A DNA stretch of 34,844 bases from an uncultured Clostridium sp. (GTDB taxonomy: Bacteria > Bacillota > Clostridia > TANB77 > CAG-465). Each line of letters opens with the position of its first letter. The stretch's first letter is position 1. Location of the stretch: NCBI GenBank assembly GCA_948470565.1, contig CAOKPF010000013.1:1-34844 (forward strand), read 5' to 3'. This document shows, piece by piece, positions 18,647-26,755 of the stretch. The position numbers were made by a program, and so were the translations under genes. The notes beneath the pieces are model-generated. The model made no database searches. It saw nothing but the letters and a program-made list of their open reading frames with translations, and was not told where the DNA came from.

Positions 18647-20455
18647 CTAATTTATACTTTCTATTTTTAAATTATTTTCTTCTTTAGAAGCTTCATCAGC
18701 CTTTAAATAAAATAAATTTTCTTCTAAAAATCCAGCTAATATATATTTTCTATTTTTTACAATGTCTTTTTCTATATCATCTACTAATATTTGTTTTAAT
18801 ATATTATCAAATCTGTTGTTATTTAATGCTAAATCATAGCTATATTTATCTCTCATATGTAAAATAATAGATATAAGTTTATCTTGTTTACTAACTTTCA
18901 TAATTGGATCGATTAATGACTGTGTTTTAGTATTAGCTTTACTCTTGCTTAACAGATATTTTGCAACTTGTCCAACCATAAAAAAGTACATTTCATCTGT
19001 TTGTATTTTGCCATTATTTAAAACTATTTCTTTTGATTTTAAATATATATCATTTTTTATCATTTTAAAATTTCCCCCTAAATATTCGTCAAAAGCAATC
19101 CATAAATTTATTACTTTTGTTGAATTAAATATTTTTCCCTCTTTATATTCATCTAATAATGTTCTATAACAAATTTCAAAAGCTATTCTATCTAATTTCT
19201 GCTTTAATGGTCTAATATTTGATTTGTGAAAAAATTCAAAAAATATATTTGCATTTTCTTTCAATATTTCTTTTTTCCAAGTAGGTACCATTGTTCTTTT
19301 CGATACTATATCTTTAAAATTATAATATGATTCTCTTAAACTGTTTGAAAACCATATTTTACTTACTCTTCTTTCTAATTCATATATATTTTGGGTTATA
19401 AACTCACATTCATCTAAATTAAAATTATTAGTAAAGTAATTAGTACACTTAAAAGTTTTAATTGTTTCACTATAAAAAGGAATATAATCAAAATCCTCTA
19501 TTTTAGCTGTTCCATTATCATTTTTTACCGTTAATAAATAAACAGGCTTCCCTTTTATTTCCAAATCATCTAAACCTTTAAAATCAAAATCTAATGGTAT
19601 TTTTACAAAATCTTTTGTTGTAGTATTTTTCAATAACCATATGTACATGTTTCTTATAACCTTTATATCTTCTAAACTTACCATAGAGGCTACTTTAAAT
19701 GAAGTAGATTTAAGTTCTGTAAAAGGCTTTTTACCTGTTGTATATCCAAAATTATAATTATTTATACCATATACCTCTTCATTTTCAATCTTGTTTTCGT
19801 CATTTTTATTAAATAATTTTAAATATGTATATTTTAATGAGGCTTTTTCATAATCTAACACATCTGCTTCTAAAAATACTTTTATCCATGTATCTTTTGT
19901 AAGCTCTTCGTTTTTTAATAATTCAACTGTTTCTAAAAATTTTTGTTTTATTATTTCTTTATTTTGAAGTATTTCTTCATCTGTAGATATATTGTCCTTT
20001 ATTTTATCTAATATCATTTCTGTATTTTTATCGTTTTTTCCAAGGTTTATCATAGAATCAAAATATTTATCTATTCCTTTTAAAAATATATCAACAGGTA
20101 TTGTATCTTTAGGATCTTTTATAAGTCCTTCAACAAATCTATTTTTAAAAAATAATGTATAATGATTATTACTACATATCTTTTTTAACATTGAGTACTC
20201 GGTTGAGTTCCTTTTTTCTTTATAAGATGTATCTAGTGCCTTATTTGAATCTATATAATTACTATAAAAATCTCTTATTTTTATATATTCATATAATGTA
20301 CTAGTACTATTTGTTTCCTTATCTACCTTTAAAAATTCATGTGTACCATCTTTTTTAAATAATATATATATTCCATTTTGTAACCTATATGAACTTAAAA
20401 CTACTTTTTCATCTTCAAAATACTTTCTATAACTGTTCACTAAATCAAAAATCAT
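18647..20455 (-). CDS. cas8b: Cas8b, large Cascade subunit (Csh1-like)
   Basis: 602 aa, the size and position of the type I-B large subunit that recognises the PAM and recruits Cas3. Conservation is low in this family, so the call rests on position between cas6 and cas7, length, and Csh1-like features: the N-terminal YILFKKDG strand and the helical C-terminal third (FFMVGQVAKYLLSKSKAN) that replaces a separate small subunit. No zinc-binding cysteine cluster is evident. The ATG follows AGGAGGTG, 11 bp after cas6. Confidence 0.9.
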   Translation of the reverse strand: MIFDLVNSYRKYFEDEKVVLSSYRLQNGIYILFKKDGTHEFLKVDKETNSTSTLYEYIKIRDFYSNYIDSNKALDTSYKEKRNSTEYSMLKKICSNNHYTLFFKNRFVEGLIKDPKDTIPVDIFLKGIDKYFDSMINLGKNDKNTEMILDKIKDNISTDEEILQNKEIIKQKFLETVELLKNEELTKDTWIKVFLEADVLDYEKASLKYTYLKLFNKNDENKIENEEVYGINNYNFGYTTGKKPFTELKSTSFKVASMVSLEDIKVIRNMYIWLLKNTTTKDFVKIPLDFDFKGLDDLEIKGKPVYLLTVKNDNGTAKIEDFDYIPFYSETIKTFKCTNYFTNNFNLDECEFITQNIYELERRVSKIWFSNSLRESYYNFKDIVSKRTMVPTWKKEILKENANIFFEFFHKSNIRPLKQKLDRIAFEICYRTLLDEYKEGKIFNSTKVINLWIAFDEYLGGNFKMIKNDIYLKSKEIVLNNGKIQTDEMYFFMVGQVAKYLLSKSKANTKTQSLIDPIMKVSKQDKLISIILHMRDKYSYDLALNNNRFDNILKQILVDDIEKDIVKNRKYILAGFLEENLFYLKADEASKEENNLKIESIN

Positions 20456-20466
20456 ATTTTCACCTC

Positions 20467-21147
20467 CTATCTTGCTTTACAAAATCCGTATCCTTGTGAA
20501 TTTTTTTCCAAAATTCCAGTAGATAAAGCCAAATGTGCAAGCTTTTGCGATAATTCATCTTGATTTATTTGAATTTCAAATTTATTTCCTAATAAAAATA
20601 TATTTTTGTATGGCAATTTAATAGGTTTCCTATTCGTTTGTATAATACTATTAATGAAGTTTGCTTCTACTTTTATACCATATATTTGCTTATACTTTTT
20701 TTCAATACCTGCTAATATTCTACTTTTTACAAGTTCTAGATCTCCATCTACTTTGTAATCGCCATTATTTTTCGTTAAAATGCATGGTGTTAATGTAATT
20801 AATTTATTTATCTTTCTATATTCATTTACTTGAATGTTAGACATTATTACTTGAATGTCATTATTTTTTACAACAGATAATAATTGCTTAATTTTCATTG
20901 CAAATTCCATCTCTACAAATTTTATATCAAATGTATAAATTTTATTTTTTTTGTAAATACCATCTTTTTCAAATGGATATAATGAACAAAAATTGTACAT
21001 TTTATATGTATTTTCTTCATGCAATTTTTTCGTTTTTTCATCTTGTAACATGGCAAACGCAATAAGATCTGATATTTTTTGATATGTATTTTCATATTTT
21101 ATATCTTTATTCAAAGATGCCATGATTTTTAAATTATAATATACCAT
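20467..21147 (-). CDS. cas6: Cas6, crRNA-processing endoribonuclease
   Basis: 226 aa. It cuts the CRISPR transcript inside each repeat, leaving an 8-nt 5' handle. LHEENTYKMYNF has the family histidine (H43), followed by GIYKKNKIYTFDIKF. The C-terminal glycine-rich loop is G211-x7-G219-Y-G221 (GILEKNSQGYGFCKAR). It is the first gene of the cas operon. The ATG follows AGGTGG, about 25 bp downstream of the -10 box. Confidence 0.95.
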   Translation of the reverse strand: MVYYNLKIMASLNKDIKYENTYQKISDLIAFAMLQDEKTKKLHEENTYKMYNFCSLYPFEKDGIYKKNKIYTFDIKFVEMEFAMKIKQLLSVVKNNDIQVIMSNIQVNEYRKINKLITLTPCILTKNNGDYKVDGDLELVKSRILAGIEKKYKQIYGIKVEANFINSIIQTNRKPIKLPYKNIFLLGNKFEIQINQDELSQKLAHLALSTGILEKNSQGYGFCKAR

Positions 21148-21171
21148 ATTTTTCCACCTTTTCTTAAAAAA

Positions 21172-21199
21172 ATTATATCATAGATATAGTACATGTCAA
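21172..21199 (-). promoter_or_regulatory. Promoter of the cas operon
   Basis: On the minus strand, a perfect TTGACA (21199-21194), 16 bp and a perfect TATAAT (21177-21172), 25 bp before the cas6 ATG. It probably drives all eight cas genes. Confidence 0.85.
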
Positions 21200-21235
21200 T
21201 AAAAATGTATAAATTGGTGCAAAATATGTTGATTT

Positions 21236-21261
21236 TTCTGATTTTTTCTGAAAAATCAGAA
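21236..21261. repeat. Perfect 11-bp hairpin upstream of the cas promoter
   Basis: TTCTGATTTTT (21236-21246) and AAAAATCAGAA (21251-21261) form a perfect inverted repeat with a 4-nt TCTG loop. It lies 37 bp upstream of the cas -35 box. It could be a regulator site or the scar of a terminator. An open frame that runs through it is probably not a gene. Confidence 0.6.
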
Positions 21262-21428
21262 TTATGGAAATTTATCTATGAATATATATTGATATTAAAG
21301 TATAATGTAAAAAATACTTTTCTTAAATTATTTTTGCATTTTATCAAAAAATATAAAGGAAAAATATTATATATATTCTATACTTTATAAAATTCAATAC
21401 GAGATAAAAAATGAAAATCTGAATAATT

Positions 21429-21449
21429 TGCGACCTTCGGGTTATGAGC
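21429..21449 (-). other. Initiator-tRNA anticodon-arm fragment, possible att core
   Basis: Read on the minus strand this is GCTCATAACCCGAAGGTCG plus CA, which is the anticodon loop (CAT), 3' anticodon stem and variable loop of bacterial tRNA-fMet. The flanks on both sides do not continue as tRNA, so it is neither a gene nor a simple pseudogene. A 17-bp part (21433-21449) recurs with one mismatch at 33846-33862 in the same orientation. Such fragments are typical crossover cores of integrases that use tRNA genes. Confidence 0.6.
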
Positions 21450-21663
21450 TACGATTGAACGGTTTTGTGAAATTGTGAAAATTAAAGTTTTTATTAGTAT
21501 TTAGGTATTTGCAAGAATTTTAATTTGTAGAATATTTGTACATTTTTGGAGAAGATTTTACCCAATTTTTACCCAACTCGTGTAGTACATTTGTTCTTGT
21601 AATCTTAACTCTTGTAGGTGCATTTTTGAAAATGAAAATTTTTAATTTTGGAGGATTTAGATT
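21450..21663. repeat. Spacer with an 11-bp-period tandem repeat, possible integrase arm sites
   Basis: TTTTACCCAA occurs at 21556-21565 and again at 21567-21576, an exact 11-bp period (one helical turn), followed by CTCGT. It starts about 107 bp from the tRNA-like core. The spacing and helical phasing resemble arm-type sites bound by tyrosine integrases. No integrase gene is next to it. The rest up to 21663 is the upstream region of the small gene that follows. Confidence 0.5.
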
Positions 21664-21960
21664 ATGAATAATTTTAGAGAGGTTAATGAAGATGATATTT
21701 TAAGAGATTGGTTTAATTTTAGAGAAGATACTATTGCTAGTCTTACTTGTGCAGAAGATAAAAAGCATTTTATTTGTTTTGAAGAAATTTATGAAAAGAT
21801 TTTGAGAAATGTTCCTAAGCGGAATAAAAAATATGTTGAGAGACAATTAAAGCTGCTTGATGATAATTTCTTTGATTATATTTGCTATTGGAATGAGAAG
21901 TATTATAGAAATGGTTTTTGTGATGGAGTGCAGTTGATTGATAGATGCTATGAGGAATAA
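21664..21960 (+). CDS. Small acidic protein, possibly DUF6809-like
   Basis: 98 aa, function unknown. It is rich in acidic and aromatic residues (EDDILRDWFNFRED, FFDYICYWNEKYYRNGFCDGVQL). The closing YxxGFxxGxxL pattern resembles small proteins labelled DUF6809 that are common on clostridial mobile elements, but I am not sure of the family. The ATG follows GGAGG nine bases upstream, and a strong hairpin terminator follows the stop. It stands alone on the plus strand inside the segment bracketed by the tRNA-like cores. Confidence 0.8.
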   Translation: MNNFREVNEDDILRDWFNFREDTIASLTCAEDKKHFICFEEIYEKILRNVPKRNKKYVERQLKLLDDNFFDYICYWNEKYYRNGFCDGVQLIDRCYEE

Positions 21961-21962
21961 TT

Positions 21963-22006
21963 AAAAAATACAATTGTACTACAAATTTGGCACAATTGTA
22001 TTTTTT
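21963..22006. terminator. Bidirectional terminator
   Basis: A perfect 15-bp stem: AAAAAATACAATTGT (21963-21977) pairs with ACAATTGTATTTTTT (21992-22006) around a 14-nt loop. It sits between two converging genes and has an A tract on one side and a T tract on the other, so it can stop transcription from both. Confidence 0.9.
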
Positions 22007-22013
22007 GCTTTTA

Positions 22014-22859
22014 CTACTCTTCACTATTTTTGTGATAATATGCAATATTAGCAACTTTATCATACATTGTAAAAAGATAGTCTGCTATTTCATTAAAAAT
22101 CAATGTCTTAGATTTATCTACAATATTTACATCAACTGAATATGAAGATTTAATATTTGATAGATTCTTATTCCAAACTTCTTCATTTTCTGTTTTCCAT
22201 TCTTGTTTTTCATTATAAAATATTTCTTTTTGAAGTTTGTTTAATTTACGTGCATTAACATAATAGTTACCATTGTTTGAATTCTTGTATATTTTAAAGT
22301 GATATGCATCTTCACGTATTTTATTTATTTTAATATTAACATAGTTAAAGATTTCATTCCAAAATTCTTTCTTCTTTTTATTTTTATAATCAAAAAGGAA
22401 ATCTAAATCTCTATATAAATCCCAAAAATCATTTAAATTAATTTCTGAAAGATTTATATAATCAACTATTATTTTTTCTAAATCTTTTTTATTTTCAGTA
22501 TCAACATATCGTTTTATTTCTTCTATTGTTTTTGGATTTATATCTTCATCATCTTTTTTATTAGCCTCAAGCATGTTCTCAACACTTTTCTCTTTAAAGT
22601 ATGTTAATCCATTAAATTCTACGGCAAAAAACTGACATTGTTTCATTATCGATTCCAAACATTCTCTTCTTTTTATGAAATAATCAAACAAAGAAGTAAA
22701 AATTAGAACTATAAGACCTGCTAATATATTTAATAAAATATTAGCTATATATTGAGCTATTTCATTGTTTTTAAAAGCAAATACTAATAAAGTTGCTATT
22801 ACTAAAATACATATACTAGATATTGTGCTAAAATAGAATATTCTTTTATTAAGCTTCAT
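22014..22859 (-). CDS. Two-TM membrane protein of unknown function
   Basis: 281 aa, not recognised. Two adjacent hydrophobic helices (about residues 8-28 and 37-60; SSICILVIATLLVFAF and ILLNILAGLIVLIFTSLFDYF) are followed by the basic KRRE stop and a roughly 215-residue, charged, helical cytosolic domain. That domain is rich in Lys, Asn, Asp and Trp (DFWDLYRDLDFLFDYKNKKKKEFWNEI). No catalytic motif is visible. The ATG has GGAGG but at a long 14-nt spacing, so translation may be weak. It follows the DUF6414-like gene by 63 bp and is probably in the same operon. An N-terminal TM pair with a cytosolic domain is a common effector layout in defence systems, but that is only an analogy. Confidence 0.82.
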   Translation of the reverse strand: MKLNKRIFYFSTISSICILVIATLLVFAFKNNEIAQYIANILLNILAGLIVLIFTSLFDYFIKRRECLESIMKQCQFFAVEFNGLTYFKEKSVENMLEANKKDDEDINPKTIEEIKRYVDTENKKDLEKIIVDYINLSEINLNDFWDLYRDLDFLFDYKNKKKKEFWNEIFNYVNIKINKIREDAYHFKIYKNSNNGNYYVNARKLNKLQKEIFYNEKQEWKTENEEVWNKNLSNIKSSYSVDVNIVDKSKTLIFNEIADYLFTMYDKVANIAYYHKNSEE

Positions 22860-22922
22860 TTTGTTATTGTTTTCCTCCTCGTATAATCTTATTTCTTTAC
22901 TGCTTCACTTTCTTTTATTATT

Positions 22923-23756
22923 CTATCCAAAATATAATGCTATTGGTGTTATAATAAATGATTGTTTATATTTAGGCAAAAAAATCTTATACATTGCATC
23001 TTTTACCTCTTGTATAGATTTTCCAAATTCTTTATTATATAATCCAAAAAAATTTTCATCTTTACCACAATCTTTTGTTACTTTTCCAATTACTTTAATA
23101 TTGCCACCATATTTGAAATCTATCATACTTGGATCCTCTCTTAAGCAAGTATCTTTAATTGGAATTATTAAATTATCAGTAATTATTAATTGTTTTGCTG
23201 GAAAACAAGATTCAAAAAATATAGTAAAATTTGATATTAATTCCATAGCACCTTTAGCCTGTTTTGTTGTTTTATCATTACTATTAGATGTTATATTCAT
23301 TATTTTTACAAAAGCATCCTTGAATTGCTTATTGCTTATAGAGTTTAGATACTCGTGATTTACAAAATTAAATGGTACTTCCAATGAAATATAACTTCCA
23401 TATTCAATTTCGCTACTATTTTGTATTATCTTTTCATTGTTAGTTATGTACTCAATTAAGTTATCTAATAGATTATCATGATATATCTTTTCAACTACTT
23501 CCTTAGATGTATTAGTTCCTATTAAAGATTTAGTTTCTTTTTCTTTTGCATCATACTCTGTTTCTATATCACCTGAAATTATTCCAGGTAGTCCCCCTTT
23601 AACAGTTGCCTTAATTTTTTCTTCAGGAGTGTCTAATTGATGTCCCTCCTCTATTTTATTGGATTTTTCTGTTTGTCCTTTGTTTAGTATTCCTCCATAT
23701 ATTTGTGATATATATGAGTTTACAATTTCTTTATCTATATAAATATAATGTTTCAA
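22923..23756 (-). CDS. DUF6414-like protein of unknown function
   Basis: 277 aa. The opening YIDKEIVNSYISQIYGGI, the middle SYISLEVPFNF and the closing KQSFIITPIALYFG fit what I recall of the DUF6414 family, whose function is not established. The protein looks soluble, with a low-complexity charged insert near residues 30-80 (EEGHQLDTPEEKIKATVKGG). The start is TTG, nine bases after AGGAG. It precedes the two-TM gene and follows the Panacea antitoxin gene by 70 bp, so all four genes could share transcription from the toxin promoter. There may also be an independent weak promoter in the 70-bp gap, but no good -35 is seen. Confidence 0.7.
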   Translation of the reverse strand: MKHYIYIDKEIVNSYISQIYGGILNKGQTEKSNKIEEGHQLDTPEEKIKATVKGGLPGIISGDIETEYDAKEKETKSLIGTNTSKEVVEKIYHDNLLDNLIEYITNNEKIIQNSSEIEYGSYISLEVPFNFVNHEYLNSISNKQFKDAFVKIMNITSNSNDKTTKQAKGAMELISNFTIFFESCFPAKQLIITDNLIIPIKDTCLREDPSMIDFKYGGNIKVIGKVTKDCGKDENFFGLYNKEFGKSIQEVKDAMYKIFLPKYKQSFIITPIALYFG

Positions 23757-23826
23757 ATTTATTTCTCCTTTCCAAACAAAAAGTAAAACATTCTAGTAAA
23801 AACTAAAATATTTTGCTTCTATCCTT

Positions 23827-24843
23827 TTATTTAACTATATTTAAATTCATAGCATATTCAAATGATATTTTTTCAAATCTTTTAGTTTTTTTCCATCCAT
23901 CCTCTCTATGTGACAATTCAGATATATCTGTCACATTTTTATTCTTTAGTAATTTTATTATTGTGTCTATTATTTCTTTTTCACTATCACTTATTTTGTC
24001 TAAATTATAATTATTATTACTTATGATTCTTGTTGTATTACCATTTTCAGTTTCAATATCTTCTCTTATATATTTATCATCTAATAATGATATTTCATCA
24101 TATTTTTTATCTATTATAGTAGGTCCAAATTTTTGATTTTGATATGTTAAACCAGTAATTGCTATACTTCTTTGGTTAAAAGATAATATATCTATAAACC
24201 ATAAATACTTATTTAAACTTGTAATAGTTAGATTTTTTACTTTGCTAGCAATATAAGAAATAATATTTTCAACTTTCTCTATATCTAATGATTTATAACC
24301 ATTATATATATCAGGTTTTCTATTTAATGTATACCATAAATATCTTCTTATATTATTTTGAATTTCTTCTTTACTAATACTAGTATTTAACTTTCCAGAC
24401 ACTATCTTTTCGTAAGTCTTATCATTAATCTTACCATTTTTATATGCTTCTTTTGCTTTTTCTAAAAATTTATTATCATCATCTATTAATAATTTTATAT
24501 AATCGCTTTGAGATTTTGTTGGTACTCCACCTCTTTCATATCTATTAATAGTCATTTTTCCAAATCCAAGAATAGCAGTTAGCTCTCTTTGTGATATATC
24601 ATACTTTTCTCTTAAATCTATAATATCTTGTGGTTTAATTATATTTGCTTTTTCTCTATATAATTCATATATTCTTTTATTATTTTTTTCTTCAATTTCA
24701 TTTACATATAAATCTTGATGGCATTCTTTACATACAGCTACATTTTCATAGGTATTTATTTCTATTCCTCTAAATTCCTTTAAATCTCTTTTTTCAACTT
24801 TATACTCTACTTCTTTTTTACAATATGGACAATATACTCTCAT
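23827..24843 (-). CDS. Antitoxin with MqsA-type zinc finger, XRE HTH and Panacea domain
   Basis: 338 aa, three parts. Residues 1-45 hold a zinc site (C5, C8, C38, C41) as in MqsA/YgiT antitoxins. Residues about 72-108 are an XRE-type helix-turn-helix (DISQRELTAILGFGKMTINRYERG). The C-terminal 150 residues match the Panacea (DUF4065) domain: NKYLWFIDILSFNQRSIAITGLTYQNQKFGP, then SHREDGW. It should neutralise the toxin encoded immediately before it (1 bp away) and repress their shared promoter. GAGGTGA in the toxin end is its ribosome-binding site, so the two genes are translationally coupled. The order, toxin first, is as in mqsRA. DNA binding and neutralisation are inferred from the families. 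Confidence 0.87.
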   Translation of the reverse strand: MRVYCPYCKKEVEYKVEKRDLKEFRGIEINTYENVAVCKECHQDLYVNEIEEKNNKRIYELYREKANIIKPQDIIDLREKYDISQRELTAILGFGKMTINRYERGGVPTKSQSDYIKLLIDDDNKFLEKAKEAYKNGKINDKTYEKIVSGKLNTSISKEEIQNNIRRYLWYTLNRKPDIYNGYKSLDIEKVENIISYIASKVKNLTITSLNKYLWFIDILSFNQRSIAITGLTYQNQKFGPTIIDKKYDEISLLDDKYIREDIETENGNTTRIISNNNYNLDKISDSEKEIIDTIIKLLKNKNVTDISELSHREDGWKKTKRFEKISFEYAMNLNIVK

Positions 24844-24844
24844 T

Positions 24845-25201
24845 TTAACTCACCTCATCATATTTACCAAATTCATGTACTGACAAACAAACTGACCTTT
24901 CTGTACTCTCTACCCTAATCTTAATATACAGCTTAATTCCTTCAAATAAAGGACTAAATTTAAATATCCACCCTTCATATTGTAGATCTCTGTCTTTTTC
25001 TGGACCTGCAAAGCAATCATCTACTGAGAGTTTTCTAATTATGTTTTTAATATCATCATCATTTAGGCTATACTCTCTCATAAACTCTACATTTTTCTTT
25101 GTTCTGACAATAACAAATTTATCTCCATTATTATCATTTTCTACAATTTTTTTAATCTTCAGTAAATTTTGACTTTGAATTTTACCTCCTATTGTATTCA
25201 T
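24845..25201 (-). CDS. MqsR-like toxin
   Basis: 118 aa, RelE-fold mRNA interferase type. The segment DDCFAGPEKDRDLQYEGWIFKF, followed by LYIKIRVE and VCLSVHEF, fits the C-terminal half of MqsR-like toxins, where a YIK strand is followed by the closing SFHE-type strand. The N-terminus shows a typical helix (LLKIKKIVENDN). An upstream in-frame ATG at 25225 lacks a ribosome-binding site, while AAGGAG precedes the ATG at 25201, which is preferred. It is expressed with its antitoxin from the strong promoter at 25278-25250. RNase activity is inferred from the family only. Confidence 0.78.
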   Translation of the reverse strand: MNTIGGKIQSQNLLKIKKIVENDNNGDKFVIVRTKKNVEFMREYSLNDDDIKNIIRKLSVDDCFAGPEKDRDLQYEGWIFKFSPLFEGIKLYIKIRVESTERSVCLSVHEFGKYDEVS

Positions 25202-25241
25202 TATATGCCATCTCCTTATATTCATGTGCCACTTTTTGATG

Positions 25242-25278
25242 ACAATTTAATTGTACCATGGCTATGAACAAAAGTCAA
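25242..25278 (-). promoter_or_regulatory. TA promoter with operator palindrome over the -10
   Basis: On the minus strand, TTGACT (25278-25273), 17 bp and TACAAT (25255-25250). A perfect 13-bp palindrome ACAATTTAATTGT (25242-25254) overlaps the -10 box, a natural operator for the HTH antitoxin encoded downstream. Promoter well supported; operator role inferred. Confidence 0.75.
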
Positions 25279-25306
25279 CACTTTATTAAAATTTTACGAA
25301 ATTCTC

Positions 25307-26494
25307 TTATAGTGGAATAGCACCATATCTTCTGGATAAATAATCTTTATTGTAGGTTGCATCATTTCTTACTTTTAAATCATTAATCTTGTAATCAGCC
25401 AAAGAATATATTGTAGAACTTCCTTCTTTATCTTTTTCTGTAAACCAAATTTCATCTCTTCTAAATGTTTCCTTATTCAAATTTACAGTATCATGTGTTG
25501 AATATATTAACTGTCCATTGCCTTTATTTGTTTCACTATTATGGAATAAATTATAATATACCTAATTAATAACGGATATAATTTTGCATCTAATTCATCG
25601 ACAAATAATACCATACCATTTTTTAATGCATCCATAAAGAAATCAAATAGCTGAAACATTTTTCTAGTACCATTTGATTCTAAATAAAATGGTAATGATT
25701 TCAATTCTTTATTTTCTCCCTTATGAATTATTTCAATATCTATAATACCATTATTGCTTTTCATTACTTCTATTGAATCTGGTATTGTTTTTATTCCTTC
25801 AATTTCAAAGTCAAATTTCTTTATAAATTTTAATAGTTCTTTTTTATAATTTTCATCGCTTAATGTTTTTAACGAAACTCTACTATTAATAAATCTTTCA
25901 AAATTAGGATTACCTAAGTCCAAATATGTGCTGTTTACAAACCAATCATATACGTAATTAAAATCTTCATTATCTTTATCAATTTTGCTATATATATTGA
26001 AAAATAAAGTCCTTCCATCTATATTAGCAAATTTAGAAAGTTTATTATCTTTCATCATTTTTATATTGTTATTTTCTCTTTCAAATATATAATAAAATTT
26101 ATTAACTCTTTTTTCATACAGCCATTCTGAAATTATATTATCTTTTACTAATTAAAATCGTATTTATATATTTTATTGTTTTTTGCTAATATTTCTACTT
26201 CTAAAGCAATTGGCGCATTATTTATCATGAAACTATAAACATTTTCTTCATCTATTGGTGGGTTCTTTTTAGAGTCATCACTTACTATTATTCTTTTTTG
26301 CATATAATCAAAAGCTTGTAACACATTAGTTTTTCCACTAGCATTGGCGTAATAAAATGCAGATACTTTTATATATTCACCACTATCTGTTTAGCTACAT
26401 TATATTCATGTTCTTTTAACGATGTTGCTTCCATATCTAAACAATTTTCATCTTTGAAAGATTTGAAATTTTTAAAACTAAATCTTATTAACAT
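25307..26494 (-). pseudogene. Frameshifted AAA15-family ATPase (COG1106-like)
   Basis: The ATG at 26494 (after AGAGGATTT) begins MLIRFSFKNFKSFKDENCLDMEAT, the classic start of AAA15/COG1106 ATPases, which are common abortive-infection and RM-associated proteins. Joined across three frames the protein runs to a family-typical end YLSRRYGAIPL (stop 25307-25309), roughly 395 codons. Single-base shifts lie near 26390, 26153 and 25550. Walker A reads YANASGKT where GANASGKT is expected. The signature LESNGTRKMF and Walker B LFVDELDAKL lie in the longest surviving piece (25507-26058), and the histidine-containing STHDT motif follows the last shift. It is probably inactive. Sequencing error could explain the shifts but not the Walker A change. 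Confidence 0.88.
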
Positions 26495-26520
26495 TTTTAA
26501 ATCCTCTTTTACTTTATATA

Positions 26521-26729
26521 TTATATGCTAAATTTAAAAAATATCAACTCTTCATCACTTGCTAATACTTCTGTATCATCATCAAAAATAATTAAAATTT
26601 TACTAAGCTCTTTTCCTTTAAAGCGTAAATTTACCTACAGCAATATAGCAACTTTCACATTTACAATAACTAAATTATACATACTTTTGAAACAATTATA
26701 TCTTTACAAACTAGACATTTTATTTTAAC
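26521..26729 (-). pseudogene. Decayed small zinc-ribbon protein (DUF7695-like)
   Basis: Read across three frames on the minus strand this gives KIKCLVCKDIIVSKVCI, then SYCKCESCYIAVGKFTL, then RFKGKELSKILIIFDDDTEV and LASDEELIFFKFSI with a stop at 26521. The CxxC ... CxCxxC layout matches small zinc-ribbon proteins of the KCxxCGDIIESK type (DUF7695, from memory). Frame changes lie near 26675 and 26627, and the expected start codon reads GTT (26729-26727). It ends 26 bp before the decayed ATPase, so both were probably once one operon. Confidence 0.65.
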
Positions 26730-26755
26730 TTAAATTCCTTATCTCTATATTTTTA

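Noticed and set aside
21193-21390. 65-codon plus-strand open frame upstream of the cas operon
   Set aside because: It overlaps the cas -35 region and the 11-bp hairpin, has no Shine-Dalgarno site, and its composition is that of random AT-rich DNA.
25507-26058. Reading the 183-aa open frame as a separate intact gene
   Set aside because: It lacks the N-terminal Walker A part and stops after Walker B; adjoining frames supply both ends, so it is a fragment of one frameshifted ATPase.
25307-26494. Programmed frameshifting in the ATPase gene
   Set aside because: Three shifts with no slippery heptamer or downstream structure, plus a changed Walker A residue, indicate decay or sequencing error, not recoding.
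26525-26728. 67-codon plus-strand open frame
   Set aside because: It is the reverse shadow of the decayed zinc-ribbon gene on the minus strand, whose pieces read as a coherent protein; the plus frame is serine-rich noise without a ribosome-binding site.
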